Shown here piece after piece: positions 48,380 through 58,626 of a stretch of 64,000 bases of DNA; position 1 is the stretch's first letter, and every line of letters starts with the position of its first letter. The position numbers were made by a program, and so were the translations under genes. Source of the stretch: Echria macrotheca (Eukaryota > Ascomycota > Sordariomycetes > Sordariales > Schizotheciaceae); contig MU839832.1 in the NCBI GenBank assembly GCA_030411725.1, positions 310,001 through 374,000 of the forward strand, written 5' to 3'. Under the pieces are notes generated by a model. It was not told the origin of the DNA, did not search any database, and was given only the letters and a program-made list of their open reading frames with translations.

Positions 48380-49343
48380 ATGGGCATAATCGACCTCGAA
48401 TACCGCGGCCGTCTGGCCATCATCACCATCAACAACCCGCAAAAGCTCAACGCGCTGGACATGCACTCATACTATGACATCGCACAAAAACTGCGCGAGG
48501 TGGCCAAGCACGACGAAGTCTACATCACCCTCCTCATCGGCAAAGGCCGCTACTTCTCCGCGTTAGTCTAGTCCCCCCCTTTTCATCCCCCATCCCCCTC
48601 CACACTAATACTTACACACAAAATCAGAGGCGCAGACGTATCCATCTCCCGCAAGAAACCCTCAGACATGACAACCGCCGAAGACGCCAACGAAATCGAC
48701 ACCCGCCAGCTCTGGCTCCGCTCCTTTGTCCCTGTAACCACTCCCCCTTTTTTCACTCCCCTATATCCCCCTATATATATACTAACAAAAAAAGTACAAC
48801 CTAAACATAACCCAAGCCTTCTTCACCCACCCAAAAATCCTAGTAGCAGCCCTCAACGGCCCAGCAGTAGGCCTCTCAGCCGCCCTAGTCGCCCACGCCG
48901 ACTTCGTGTACGCCGTCCCCTCGACCTTCCTGCTAACACCCTTCTCCTCCCTCGGCCTGGTAGCCGAGGGCGGCGCCTCGCGCGCCCTCGTGACGCGGCT
49001 CGGCGTCGCCAAGGCCAACGAGGCGCTCATCATGAGCAAGCGGATCGGCATCGACGAGCTGGTCGCCACGGGCTTCGTCAACAAGGTGTTCGACTGCGAC
49101 GTAAACGAAGACGATGCCAAGTTCCGCGAGCTTGTCGTCAAGGAGATTGATGATCGGCTCGGTGAGCATTTGGTCGGCGATAGTTTGCTCGGCATCAAGG
49201 CGCTTATTCGAAGGCCCGAGATTGATGTGTTGGAGGCGCAGAATGCGAGGGAGGTGTTTGCCGGGCTTGATCGGTTCGTCACGGGCGTGCCGCAGGAGGA
49301 GTTCCGCAAGCTTGCGACGGGTCAGAAGAGGCATAAGCTTTGA
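48380..49343 (+). CDS. Peroxisomal delta3,delta2-enoyl-CoA isomerase (crotonase family)
   Basis: Probably shifts double bonds of unsaturated enoyl-CoAs for beta-oxidation. 278 aa. Exons 48380-48561, 48628-48733, 48795-49343; introns of 66 and 61 nt, the second ending in AAG. Crotonase hallmarks: IITINNPQKLNALDMHSY at the N-terminus, oxyanion-hole residues in FSAGADVS (formed across the first junction) and NGPAVGLSAALVAHADFVYA. FLLTPFSSLGLVAEGGAS contains the Glu that serves as the catalytic base in Eci1-type isomerases. The protein ends KRHKL, and HKL fits a peroxisomal targeting signal 1. An enoyl-CoA hydratase role is less likely but not excluded. Convergent with COG1, with only 73 bp between stops. 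Confidence 0.88.
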
Positions 49344-49416
49344 GCTTGTATTTTTTGTGAGTGTGCATGTAGCATGGCTGGCCTGTATCTAGTCTATACC
49401 TGTAATAGCTGCGACA

Positions 49417-51786
49417 TCATGTCAACAGTCCAAAGAGCAAGCTCGTCCGCTTCCAGTATTCCTGCGATGACTTGACAACTTTGTCCCGGGCTGCGCTGTC
49501 CAGTCCGGTTTTCTGAGACACAGCATCCTCCAAAGCCTTCAGGTCGTCCGTGGTACCTGGTGAATCCAGGGAAGATTCTAGGTAGCAGATGTCAAAGAGC
49601 CACTGGACAAATAAGTCCCGTCGCTGCTCTTCGGTTGAAGAAGCCTCCGGAGCCCTCTCTTCCGGCAGTTTCTCCTCGTCTTCAGCAGGACTGACCTCAG
49701 CATCCTCGGATAGATCTGGTTTTGTCTTTGCTTCCTTTTCCACTGCCCCCACAGCTTCAAGCCACAGCTTGCTGATCTCCGCTCGAAGTTGTCTCTTTAG
49801 CACGGCTAGAGCCGCCGGACTCCACAAGTCGCCGCCGGCATCACCCATCCCAATCGACAGATTCCTCAGAAACCTAAAGATGACTGGAGACGGGTTTGTC
49901 GGTAGTTCAGGGGTGCCCTCCCACAGACTCCTCCCCGCGACGGCTTTTCGTGCCAGAGCTCCAGTCGCAAGCTCATCCAGAGGAGCCACGATGACCTCGG
50001 AAACGAGTGCTTCTTGTAACGATGGTACCGCCCCCAGTCCAAAAGTTTTGACACTGTCGAGCTCTTCGGGTAGCCTTGACCGTATGTCTCTGAGAACACG
50101 CAGCAGATATGTAGCAATGGCGCCCTTGCTCGGTGTGTCCTGATGAGATTTCCACAGCAAATCTAAATGCTCATCTAGATTTCGGAACGCCTTGACAAGT
50201 GAGGAGTTCAAATAGGCGCTCAGTTTCTGCGGGTCCTCCTTCGCAAGCAACTTCTGACGTTCCTCGATGGTCTCTTCGTCTTCGATCTCGTCCACGTCGT
50301 TGTCCCATCTCTGGCGTCGGAGCTGGTCAACCACAGTAGCCACGTCGTCGATAACATGATACCAGGACTGGTAGCAGGTGACTGCTTTCGAGACCGCATC
50401 GCTCCGACCATACAGTCGGGATACCACATCCTGGGTGAACTGTGCCGCGCCGTTGGAGAGATCGGTATCGAACGAACCGACGTCCCAAAGACTCGGATGC
50501 TTGTCGGTCGTGCCCTCCTTCCAGGCATCTAGGGCCGCAGAAACCTCTGAGCCGACGAGACGGAGTTTGGCCACCTTGGTTTCCAGAACCTCCAGCATGT
50601 GATTGTTGATGACATCGCGGATCTGGTTCTGCAAGATCGATGGATCAAAACCTCTGGCCTTGCTTCCTTCCTGGATCCACAACTTCAGAACGCTTGTCCG
50701 AAGATCGACAATGGCCTTGAACTCAGTCATACTGTCCAGTGTCTTCTCCAGGCCCTTCAGCAAAACTGCGCTCCCTTCCTTGGCCCAGCTCATGAGCATA
50801 TCCTTGGCTTGCTCCAGGTCGAGATCGTCGTGGCGGATAAACGGGGTAAAGTACTGAATTTCGTCGCCACACCACCTTTTGTAGACATCCAATCTGAGCC
50901 CTTCCATCGCCCGAAGTGATGCGTCCGCCAGAAGAGCGTCCTTTTTCAACGCCGCGAGCGCATCCCGTAGCCGGTTTGGGACGAGCGTCTGCACATCCCT
51001 CAGCGTCTTGGTATACAGTGCCAGGCATCGTAGCACATCCTTGGGTCCTCTCCCAGCCGGTCGGCCATCGGCGTCTCCCTCTGTATCAAAAGACATGGCC
51101 ATAGCCTGCCCTCGTACCCTCAGGAATTGTCGCAGGACGTCCTTGGCACCCGAGCTCGTCGCCAGACTATACGCCCCGAGCGCCCTGAGCACATCCGCCT
51201 CCCCTCCGCGCCTCAACACCCCCTCTACGCCGCGGAGCAGTTTCCTATGCAACCCCTCCAAGCTCTTCTCCTCCTCCTCCCCCTCCCTCCCCGCCCTCGG
51301 ACCCAAGCTCTTGACCAGCAACCGCCCAAGAACCCACAACCTCGCAGCAACAAGCAACCTCTCCCCTTCCAGCCCCTCTTTTTCCTCCGCAGCTCTCCTC
51401 CTCGCCCGCAACACTCCAGGTAATCCTAACACAACACCCTCTAGCAACTGCCTCCTTGCGCGCCGTCCGACCTCATCCCCCTCCCCATCGGCAACAAACC
51501 TCCCCAGCCCGCCGACCTTGCGCGACACGACGGCACGCCCGCACCGGCCGCCCATCCGACCGAGCGTAACCTGGACTGTCTCCATGTCGTCGCGCATGGC
51601 GACAATGGTGTCGGCGGTGCCGAGGAGGTCGCGGTAGGACCCGCCGACCTGGGTGCGCAGGCGGGCGGCCGTGTCGTCGAGGCGGGCGTGCAGCGTTTTG
51701 TGTAGGGTGCGGATCTGGGGGAGCGTTTGGCCGCTCGTGAAGATCTCGGCGGCCGAGGTCACGGTGGATAGGTCGGGGGCTGCCAT
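49417..51786 (-). CDS. cog1: Conserved oligomeric Golgi complex subunit 1
   Basis: Tethering-complex subunit for retrograde vesicle traffic at the Golgi. Single exon, 789 aa. The N-terminus matches the Vps51/COG1 domain (SAAEIFTSGQTLPQIRTL, then HARLDDTAARLRTQVGGSYRDLLGTADTIVAMRDDMETV), the coiled-coil segment that assembles the complex. The rest is helical, with blocks typical of ascomycete COG1 such as LYTKTLRDVQTLVPNRL, WCGDEIQYFTPFIRHDDL and AAQFTQDVVSRLYGRSDAV, and a Glu/Lys-rich linker near residue 700. There is no membrane segment, as expected for a peripheral protein. The start ATG (MAAPDLST) is directly upstream of the conserved region. Confidence 0.9.
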   Translation of the reverse strand: MAAPDLSTVTSAAEIFTSGQTLPQIRTLHKTLHARLDDTAARLRTQVGGSYRDLLGTADTIVAMRDDMETVQVTLGRMGGRCGRAVVSRKVGGLGRFVADGEGDEVGRRARRQLLEGVVLGLPGVLRARRRAAEEKEGLEGERLLVAARLWVLGRLLVKSLGPRAGREGEEEEKSLEGLHRKLLRGVEGVLRRGGEADVLRALGAYSLATSSGAKDVLRQFLRVRGQAMAMSFDTEGDADGRPAGRGPKDVLRCLALYTKTLRDVQTLVPNRLRDALAALKKDALLADASLRAMEGLRLDVYKRWCGDEIQYFTPFIRHDDLDLEQAKDMLMSWAKEGSAVLLKGLEKTLDSMTEFKAIVDLRTSVLKLWIQEGSKARGFDPSILQNQIRDVINNHMLEVLETKVAKLRLVGSEVSAALDAWKEGTTDKHPSLWDVGSFDTDLSNGAAQFTQDVVSRLYGRSDAVSKAVTCYQSWYHVIDDVATVVDQLRRQRWDNDVDEIEDEETIEERQKLLAKEDPQKLSAYLNSSLVKAFRNLDEHLDLLWKSHQDTPSKGAIATYLLRVLRDIRSRLPEELDSVKTFGLGAVPSLQEALVSEVIVAPLDELATGALARKAVAGRSLWEGTPELPTNPSPVIFRFLRNLSIGMGDAGGDLWSPAALAVLKRQLRAEISKLWLEAVGAVEKEAKTKPDLSEDAEVSPAEDEEKLPEERAPEASSTEEQRRDLFVQWLFDICYLESSLDSPGTTDDLKALEDAVSQKTGLDSAARDKVVKSSQEYWKRTSLLFGLLT

Positions 51787-52682
51787 GTTGGCACTTATAT
51801 TCGGGACGGCGGGGGAGGTGTTGGTTCAGCGTCGGGTTAGGTTGGGTTGGGATGGGGATTGGCGGTTGACATTTGTGACGGTGAGCTCGTTATATGCATC
51901 GGGCCATTGGAGAGGCTTTTGCATCGGTCAATTGCAGTAAAGAGGCCGCACGCGTAGGAAATGGTTTGTGATGGACTGAAGCTTTGGGAAAGAGGTTGAA
52001 GCTGAAGATGGTCGTGAGTGGTGGGGCCAACACAACCCTTCAACCGTTAAGATAACCCTAACCCTATTGTCCAGCCTTCTGGCTGCCTTTCTCCGTCTAT
52101 TGACAGGTAACGTAACAGGCACTCTTCCCAGTGTGAAAGTTTCTAGAAGTAAGTAACTATTCGCTGGCATCGCTTCGTTCGAAGGTTGTGCGGCGCTCCG
52201 CTGAGACACGGGATGCTTGCCTTCGCTCTTCTTCCCTTGCGGGCGATAATGGTTTGACACCACGCCCGTGGAGGCTGTCGGGTATGATTCGAAGAAAGTC
52301 AAACCGGGCCGGCTGACCAGTCAGACGGAGAAACGTCATACCATGACCCGCGCAAGACCTTGCTGCATGGAGGGTTGCATGGACTTGATTCGCGGCCTCA
52401 CCTTCTCCCAATTGGGCTTGCAGCTGGGCCTCTGGAGCCTTGCTTTATTGGTTAACCTTGATCAACCTTAACAGTGCACCATATCCCCCACGACACCTGC
52501 GTCTCTTAAGGCTAATAAAACACAGCTTGAAAATGTCTTGTATATATATCATAAACATGCCGTACGGAAACCCAGTTGTCACTCTCGATGCTGCTCGTTC
52601 CTAACATCCTCATCGGAAGTGTCCCCTCTCCGAACGTGTTGCCCATAAACCGCCTTCCGCTTTGCTTCTCTCGCCGCGTGCT
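51787..52682. other. Intergenic region between COG1 and microprotein copy 1
   Basis: About 0.9 kb divergent spacer. It contains two telomere-like AACCCTA repeats at 52054-52066, about 270 bp upstream of COG1. No other gene seen. Confidence 0.55.
52054..52066. promoter_or_regulatory. Telomere-like AACCCTA x2 element
   Basis: AACCCTAACCCTA lies upstream of COG1. TTAGGG-type sites bind Tbf1-like factors in fungal promoters. A regulatory role here is inference only, and it could also be a chance match. Confidence 0.3.
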
Positions 52683-53015
52683 ATGGAAGTCACACTAGAA
52701 GCCATCATCGCCATCATCGCCCTTATGGTTGCCCTTCCGCCAACGGTATGCATCATCCTAGGCTGGCTTAGACGGAGACGCCAAAGAAAGCATCTCACGC
52801 AAGAACTAGCGGGTAATACTCTTGTTCACCCACCCGGGACTTATTAGTCCGACTGACACCAAAGAAAAGACAGCGAACTTGCTCTCATCCCGAGGGGACG
52901 TCCCGGCCCCGGCGGACCGATATACATTCCCGGAAGCAGACCTCACCGTGTCATCAACGCGACCTTAAGCCTCGAACTGGGAGATGGGTCTGGAAGGATG
53001 TATCACTCGGACTAG
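52683..53015 (+). CDS. Single-pass membrane microprotein, copy 1 (91 aa)
   Basis: Small gene I do not recognise, supported by its paralogue at 54489-54851. Exons 52683-52812 and 52870-53015, with a 57-nt phase 1 intron (GTAATA...AAAAG). The short N-terminus MEVTLE leads into a hydrophobic segment at about residues 7-28 (AIIAIIALMVALPPTVCIIL), then GW and a basic stop-transfer run RRRRQRK. The cytosolic or matrix-side tail carries the motifs SELALIPR and RPHRVINATLSLELGDGSG shared with copy 2. Both spliced products are exactly 91 aa with the intron at an equivalent place. The predicted topology is N-out with a basic inner tail. Unspliced, the frame stops shortly after the donor. Function unknown. 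Confidence 0.72.
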
Positions 53016-53246
53016 ATTTCAGATACCTAGAGAGAGTATTTCGTCGGCCGACACGCATGTATATCAGCAGCCTTGGCCCTGTTAGAGATGTATCCACCGT
53101 ATGTCAAAAATACTATGCGCCCCAGTCTCCTCCTGAGTAGCCCGTATATGCAGTCCTCACGGCCATATATTAAAAGACAATCGATCTGCTTTCTCAATGG
53201 CGATGGCGTCAAGTGGGAATCGAGGGACTGAGCACTTCCTCTCTGT
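53016..53246. other. Spacer between microprotein copy 1 and inverted-repeat element
   Basis: No gene seen. It presumably includes the 3' UTR of copy 1. Confidence 0.6.
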
Positions 53247-53775
53247 CGACCCGATTAAAATGACAGTGGCGTGCCATTAGAATGACGGTGTCTAACCCGT
53301 TTTGGATGAGGCATACGGTCGACGTGCAAAGGCCTAGTGACGGCTTCCACAGAGCCAACAAGTCGTGCCATCGCCAGCAAGCCTACCTATCTACCTCCTT
53401 GCTTACCTACCTGCTTACCCACCTGCTGTTTCCGACCTATTTTTTTGCTGTTTTGAGGCCTATGTGTGCGATACTCAGGGCCTCGGTAACCCACACAGCA
53501 CCTCGCATCACGTGACCTACCTACCACTTGCACGTGCAGTCTGTCACTCGTTATGCCCTCGACCTTCACTACCTGCTTCCTCAGACTTGTGAAATCTAGA
53601 TCTTGCGTACTGGAATAACTCTACTGTAGAAGAATCAATTTATTAGACTATCTAACTACCTATTAACCTGAACTTCGGAATGCTGTGTTTGAAAGCTTGG
53701 TGGTTTGTGGGCCCATTCCAAAAGCGGTTAGACACCGTCATTCTACTGGGGCACACCGTCATTTTAATCGGGTCG
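53247..53775. mobile_element. Non-autonomous TIR element (MITE-like), about 529 bp
   Basis: Imperfect terminal inverted repeats of about 66 bp lie at 53247-53312 and 53709-53775. They share CGACCCGATTAAAATGAC at the outer edge and TAGAATGACGGTGTCTAACC further in, with one-base length differences between. Each arm also contains the sub-repeat AATGAC(A/G)GTG twice, in direct orientation. The roughly 400-bp interior is CTACC-rich and has no transposase frame, so mobilisation in trans is inferred. The exact ends and target-site duplication are unclear; a TA target inside GATTAAAA would fit the Tc1/mariner superfamily but is unproven. Confidence 0.65.
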
Positions 53776-54488
53776 CTCTCTGTTTGGGTCGGACATGTCT
53801 AAAAGGTTCGTTCCTCGAGAGAAGACTTTCGTCCGGGGCTAAGCTTGAAGGAATAGAATAGGGATGGACACTAATTGCAGCAGCTAAGCAGGATAAGGGA
53901 GGATGTTGAGCGGTTTTAATCGGGAATCTATCCCGAGTGTCTGGAGAGGGGCATAACGGGATGCCATTCCTGCTTTGGCCATGCACCCAGATTTGGGGGA
54001 GGTTTTATCCTCAGCACCCGTTCGGGCGGTGCGGGCGGCACCTGGGCACATCTAGGCCGCTAAGTAGGTCGCAGCCTCGTATCATCACACCTCCGTCCGA
54101 CGTCGGTGCAGACGAGTCTTCGAAGAGCCAATGAGAAAGTGAATTACACGTGAGTAAAAAAAAGGTTTTCTCACCCCCGCTAGCACAACCGTTATCGACT
54201 TATCTCGCCAGCTGCCAGCTGCCAACTGCAATCGTCATCTGGTGTCGCCGTCCATGCTGGTGGCTGCTGTCCATGCTGGTGGCTGCTGTCCAGGCCGGGC
54301 TGCGGTTGCTCGCTGCAGAAGAATATCAAAACTGACATTGAAATCTGGTTCCTCCCCATTCAACTCCCTCGACCCTCAAGGAAGAAATGCCTGTTCTTTG
54401 ACCTCAGACTAAACTCCAACATCTCCACCCCGAATATCCACCTATTGTTTGTTATTTTTCCCTTTTCCTGGGTATCTTCGTGCTTGCC
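53776..54488. other. Spacer upstream of microprotein copy 2, with 19-bp repeat
   Basis: Promoter region of copy 2. It contains two perfect 19-bp direct units at 54250-54268 and 54269-54287 (each begins GTCCATGCTGG). No gene recognised; a short plus-strand open frame near 53937 has no support. Confidence 0.55.
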
Positions 54489-54851
54489 ATGGAAGTCACC
54501 CTCGAAGCAATCATTGCAATTGTTGCCCTTGTAGTGGCACTCCCACCTACAGTCTGTATCATCCTGGGTTGGATCAGACGCAGACGTCGTCGCAGTACTC
54601 ATAATCGAGAGCGGATACCCGGTACGGTTTGCTTGCACTCGAATCATCTGCTGAACCCCCCAGGATTACCTTGCGCACTTGGACTAATACCTGCCATGGT
54701 TAACGAAGACTGCGAACTCGCCCCTATTCCAAGGAGCAGTCCCATTGCCACACCGATGTACCCGCACGGAGGCAGACCTCACCATATCATCAACGCGACA
54801 CTTAGGTTTGAGTTGGGCGATGGGTTTGGGAGGGCATGTCGCTTGGACTAG
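54489..54851 (+). CDS. Single-pass membrane microprotein, copy 2 (91 aa)
   Basis: Paralogue of 52683-53015, same strand, 1.5 kb downstream. Exons 54489-54621 and 54709-54851; the 87-nt phase 1 intron (GTACGG...GAAG) is a multiple of three, so the unspliced frame also stays open (120 aa). Comparison with copy 1 favours splicing: both products become 91 aa and the tails align directly after the junction (D-C-E-L-A-P-I-P-R against D-S-E-L-A-L-I-P-R). It has MEVTLE, a hydrophobic segment (AIIAIVALVVALPPTVCIIL), GW, a basic run RRRRRR, then RPHHIINATLRFELGDGFG. Over the first 29 codons the copies differ by 16 synonymous codons but only 3 conservative residues. No family recognised. Confidence 0.75.
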   Translation: MEVTLEAIIAIVALVVALPPTVCIILGWIRRRRRRSTHNRERIPGTVCLHSNHLLNPPGLPCALGLIPAMVNEDCELAPIPRSSPIATPMYPHGGRPHHIINATLRFELGDGFGRACRLD

Positions 54852-55676
54852 ATTTCGTCCGTATCTTGTAGTGGAGACAACTTCCCTGGAATTCTTGGAG
54901 TAGCTTCGGGTGTCTGGACTGCAGTCATAATCTTTTCACAAATATCAATATTCAAATCTCATACTGACTTGAGAAGCTTGCCTCATGGCTTTCCGGTCCT
55001 GAAGCTGCATTGTGCGCCGATGGGAGACGAGTGGGTTGACAGCCCGAGATCCCCGAGCCTCGGCCAGTGAGGTCCCCGGCCAATGAGAAGCTGATACAGC
55101 CTGCGTAGGTCACCAGCTCACCACTTGACAGCCGTACTCACCACCAGAACCCAAAATGGGGTTGGGTGTCTGGCAAAATAATAAGGCGATAGACGTCGGT
55201 GTCACAAACTATCGTGGTTGAGCCGGAGCAACATCGACCGTGAGCCCCTGAAGGGGTAAACAACAATGGCCCCACCTCCTGTAACTACCGGAGTGGATTG
55301 GTGATAGACCCGCCGGTAGTGTGGAAACGACCCGTCGCAAAGAGGTGCATTACTCATCAACGGAAGGAGGATAAATCGGAGCCGGCCCGGTTGGTAATTG
55401 GAGTTGGAACCCCACCCCCGCCGTCTCGCTGTGATTGCTCTCTCCCGTCCCAATTCGAAATTCCGTCATCGCAGAACCGCTTCGGCACAGGGCCCAACCT
55501 CCGACTTGCGGCGGACCATCGACTCTCTTGGCCGTATTACCACCACCAAAAAAAGTCTTCAAGAGCCGTAACATATACCTGCAATCTCAAACGTGTTTGA
55601 CACTTGCCGACTTGTTGGCTCTTATTTTTCTCCTCTCCCATAACTTGCGCCCCTTGAGAGGCGATATATCGGAAAG
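54852..55676. other. Intergenic region upstream of NADH pyrophosphatase gene
   Basis: About 0.8 kb, no gene recognised. A small inverted repeat (CCCCTGAAGGGG) occurs near 55245. Confidence 0.55.
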
Positions 55677-56977
55677 ATGCCAATCCCGGACCTCCCGATA
55701 CTACCGGACGACGACTCGCTCCTCTCGAAAAAGTTTGGACGCGAGACTGCGAACTACTTCTCCGGGAGCCCGCTCAATCGGCTGTCGTTCCTGCGCACCG
55801 ACCATGCGTTCCTGCAGTCGGCCTTCTCGCACCCATCGGCCGCTTTCCTGCTGATGAACAACCTGTCTCCGCTGGTCGGGACCGACTCGTCCAACCTGGC
55901 TTTCGTTCCCACAGCCGACGTGCTGCCGCTGACCGGGCCGGAGCCGTTCGTCAAGACGGAAGAGGAACTCATCCGAGATTTCAACTCTGAGGAAACCCAT
56001 CCGGTAATCCTCTTCCTTGGCGTAGACGAGAAGAATCGACTGCCGTCGCACAATGTCGGTGTGCCCGAGGAGTTCGTCTATAAGAACTACAAGGGTAGTC
56101 CTTACTTTGCCATCGACATCACTCCACGGGGGAGCTTCGCCGCGGCGGCAAACGCTCTCATCGCCGCCGTCCAGGAGAGGGGGTATTCCTTCCACGATAA
56201 TTCGCCAAGACATATGGGCTTGCATGCCGGCCAAGGTTTGTGATATTCTCTGCCGAGACGCATTGGCGGAATCGGACTGACCACGGAGTAGCCGCAACTT
56301 ACGGCCAGGCACGCGCCTTGATGGACTGGAACGCCCGCAATCCCTTTTGCGCCCAGTGCGGACAGCGAACGCTCTCGGTCAACGCCGGAACCAAGCGCGT
56401 CTGCCCGCCAACCGACTTGGCCAGCGGCACACGCGTGGACCGCAAACCGTGCGCCACTCGTGGAACCATATCCAACCTGAGCTTCCCGCGGACAGATCCG
56501 ACTGTGATCATGGCCGTGGTCAACGCTGATGGCACCAAAATCCTGCTCGGTCGACAACGGCGCTGGCCGAAGTACTGGTACAGCACGCTAGCTGGGTTTC
56601 AAGAGCCCGGGGAGTCCATCGAGGAAGCGGTTAGACGCGAGGTCTGGGAAGAGAGCGGCGTGCATCTCGGGCGCGTGGTGCTGCATTCGTCCCAGCCATG
56701 GCCTTTCCCCGCAAGCCTGATGATAGGAGCCGTCGGGCAGGCTCTTCCGGGAGAAGGGGAGACCATCTATCTGGGGAATGATGCTGAGCTGGAGAGCGCA
56801 AAGTGGTTCCCACTTGATGAGGTGCGTGAAGCGTTGTTGAAGGGGACGAGTAATTTGGGTGAAGCTGCGCCAGAAGGGTATGTCGAAGGCGCCTTGAGGT
56901 TACCGCCGCAGACGGCCATTGCAAACCGACTGATCACGGCGGTGGTGGATGGTTGGTGGGTTTCTCCGAGGATGTGA
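55677..56977 (+). CDS. npy1: NADH pyrophosphatase, Nudix family (NPY1/NUDT12 type)
   Basis: Hydrolyses NADH (and NAD-capped RNA in relatives) to NMNH and AMP. 414 aa. Exons 55677-56235 and 56292-56977, with a 56-nt phase 1 intron (GTTTGT...GTAG). The N-terminal NUDIX-like domain includes NYFSGSPLNRLSFLR. It is followed by YGQARALMDWNARNPFCAQCGQRT, the zinc-ribbon entry with two Cys; later Cys lie about 17 and 33 residues on. The Nudix box is complete: G-x5-E-x7-REVWEESGV. The downstream SQPWPFPASLM is the family signature for NADH preference. The C-terminus SPRM resembles a weak peroxisomal signal, and relatives are often peroxisomal. Start at MPIPDLPIL, the first ATG. Confidence 0.94.
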
Positions 56978-58626
56978 TGGTGTATCTAGACAATCTAGAA
57001 GGATAGATGAAGTTGAAGAAAATTCGTTTGTTGTTGAGGGTTGATGTGAGAATTGTGGGGGGCCACGTCACGATTGCATAACACGACGTTGCATTAGTCG
57101 TCCTTGGATTTGGTAGGAAAAAACGCGGTATCGAATACCATGAAGAGGGATATTTATACTCGAGATCGAAAAGAATATCTTCGTGATGCAATTATGGACT
57201 GATCATGTTGACGGAAGCTCCAAGCTGCCCGAAAAGGCCCACCAAAGCCTCTGCCCAGATCCACTTTAGCCCCAATCGGATTAGCGCCAGATAAGCCCCA
57301 CATGACGCGGGCCCGCAAAAAAAATCCAACCATAAAAAGACGTTCCGTCCTTCTCGCTTCCTCCTCTTCTTCCTTTTCTCTCCTCAGTAAGGGAATCGCG
57401 TCCCCCCCTCACTGTCGCCTTTTAGACTTGCAAGACTGCACCGCCAAGTGAAGTCTTCCTGTCGCTCGGGTTCGTCCCGGGAAGAGGATCGAGAGGGAGG
57501 GGGACGGCGCGGTTTCCTCGGGCGGCTCCGCTACGGCGGCTTGCTGAGGGTTACTCGCCTGATCTTTTGTTCAGATGCTCGATGGGTCTTCCTCCGTTCC
57601 CGGCCTCCCACATGAATGCTGAATCACCCTTCCCTACTTTCTTATGCGGTGGACGACGACTCTCGAGTGTCCGCAGTGTGGGGTGGTTTCGACATACTTT
57701 TCTGTGAAAATTGCTACATTTTGTGTGTGCGCGCGCGACGAGTTCTTCTCCAAAGACTTTGAAGTCCAATGTCCATTTCGTTTGCCTGTGAAGCCATCCA
57801 TCGTTGGGACGGCTGGATGGATATGACTGCTGTGCTTGGGAGGTCTTCAAGTGTCAACGCCTGTCTGCAATCTCTGCAACCCTTCGACACCACCAAGTTG
57901 GCACCTTCCTCGCGTGCGGATCAGACACGGGTATGTAAAGCAAGATTGTTGGGCCGGTATTCAGCGAAGTAGCTCATCGCCAAATGGGTGGCATCTCTCC
58001 ACCACCTAGGATGAATACCTTATCCTGGGGAGGCTTCGCTTGGTAGCGGATATCTTGGTCCATTCAAGATATCCGTTACCGATCCTCTTTTTTCCCATCG
58101 CCTCAGTCAGGGCATGCTCTGTGCACTGCTGAAGCCACAGACTCGAGAATAAGGCTGTAAGCGTGTATGGCGAGGTTGGCGAACAGAAAGCTTGCTTTCC
58201 TGGGGAACGATGTTGACGAGAGGATGTACGGTCAGCCCATATCGGTGTCGCTTTTTGCTTGCTGGGCACGATTTATAGTTTCAAACGAGCTTAGGTTGCC
58301 TATCCGGCAGGTGACACGGGACTGCACCCGTCAGGTTGAACTTGCCTTGTATGCCCTTCACTGCGTCACGACGTATGTAGTAAGTGATCTTGGAGTTCCC
58401 TGTGTAATCCGTCCATCATCGCCGACCGAGGTTCGGTGGCCTAGCGAAATTATCGAGCATGGCACACGCAATCATAAGCAAGATGCCGAAATCCATCAAG
58501 GTTGTAGACAAGCCAAGCACTGGGCGTCATATCACGAAATGGAAAATGGGTAGAGCAAAGACTCGGTTTATTGAATTGCCTATCTATCTATGCCCTAGAC
58601 CTACGTCGCCATAGTAAAATGGCAAC
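56978..58626. other. Convergent intergenic region, no gene recognised
   Basis: About 1.65 kb between NPY1 (+) and uL1 (-). It contains CCCCACATGAC and AGATAAGCCCC stretches near 57290 and a GC-rich patch near 57480-57540. Open frames have no domain. I see no RNA gene. Confidence 0.5.
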
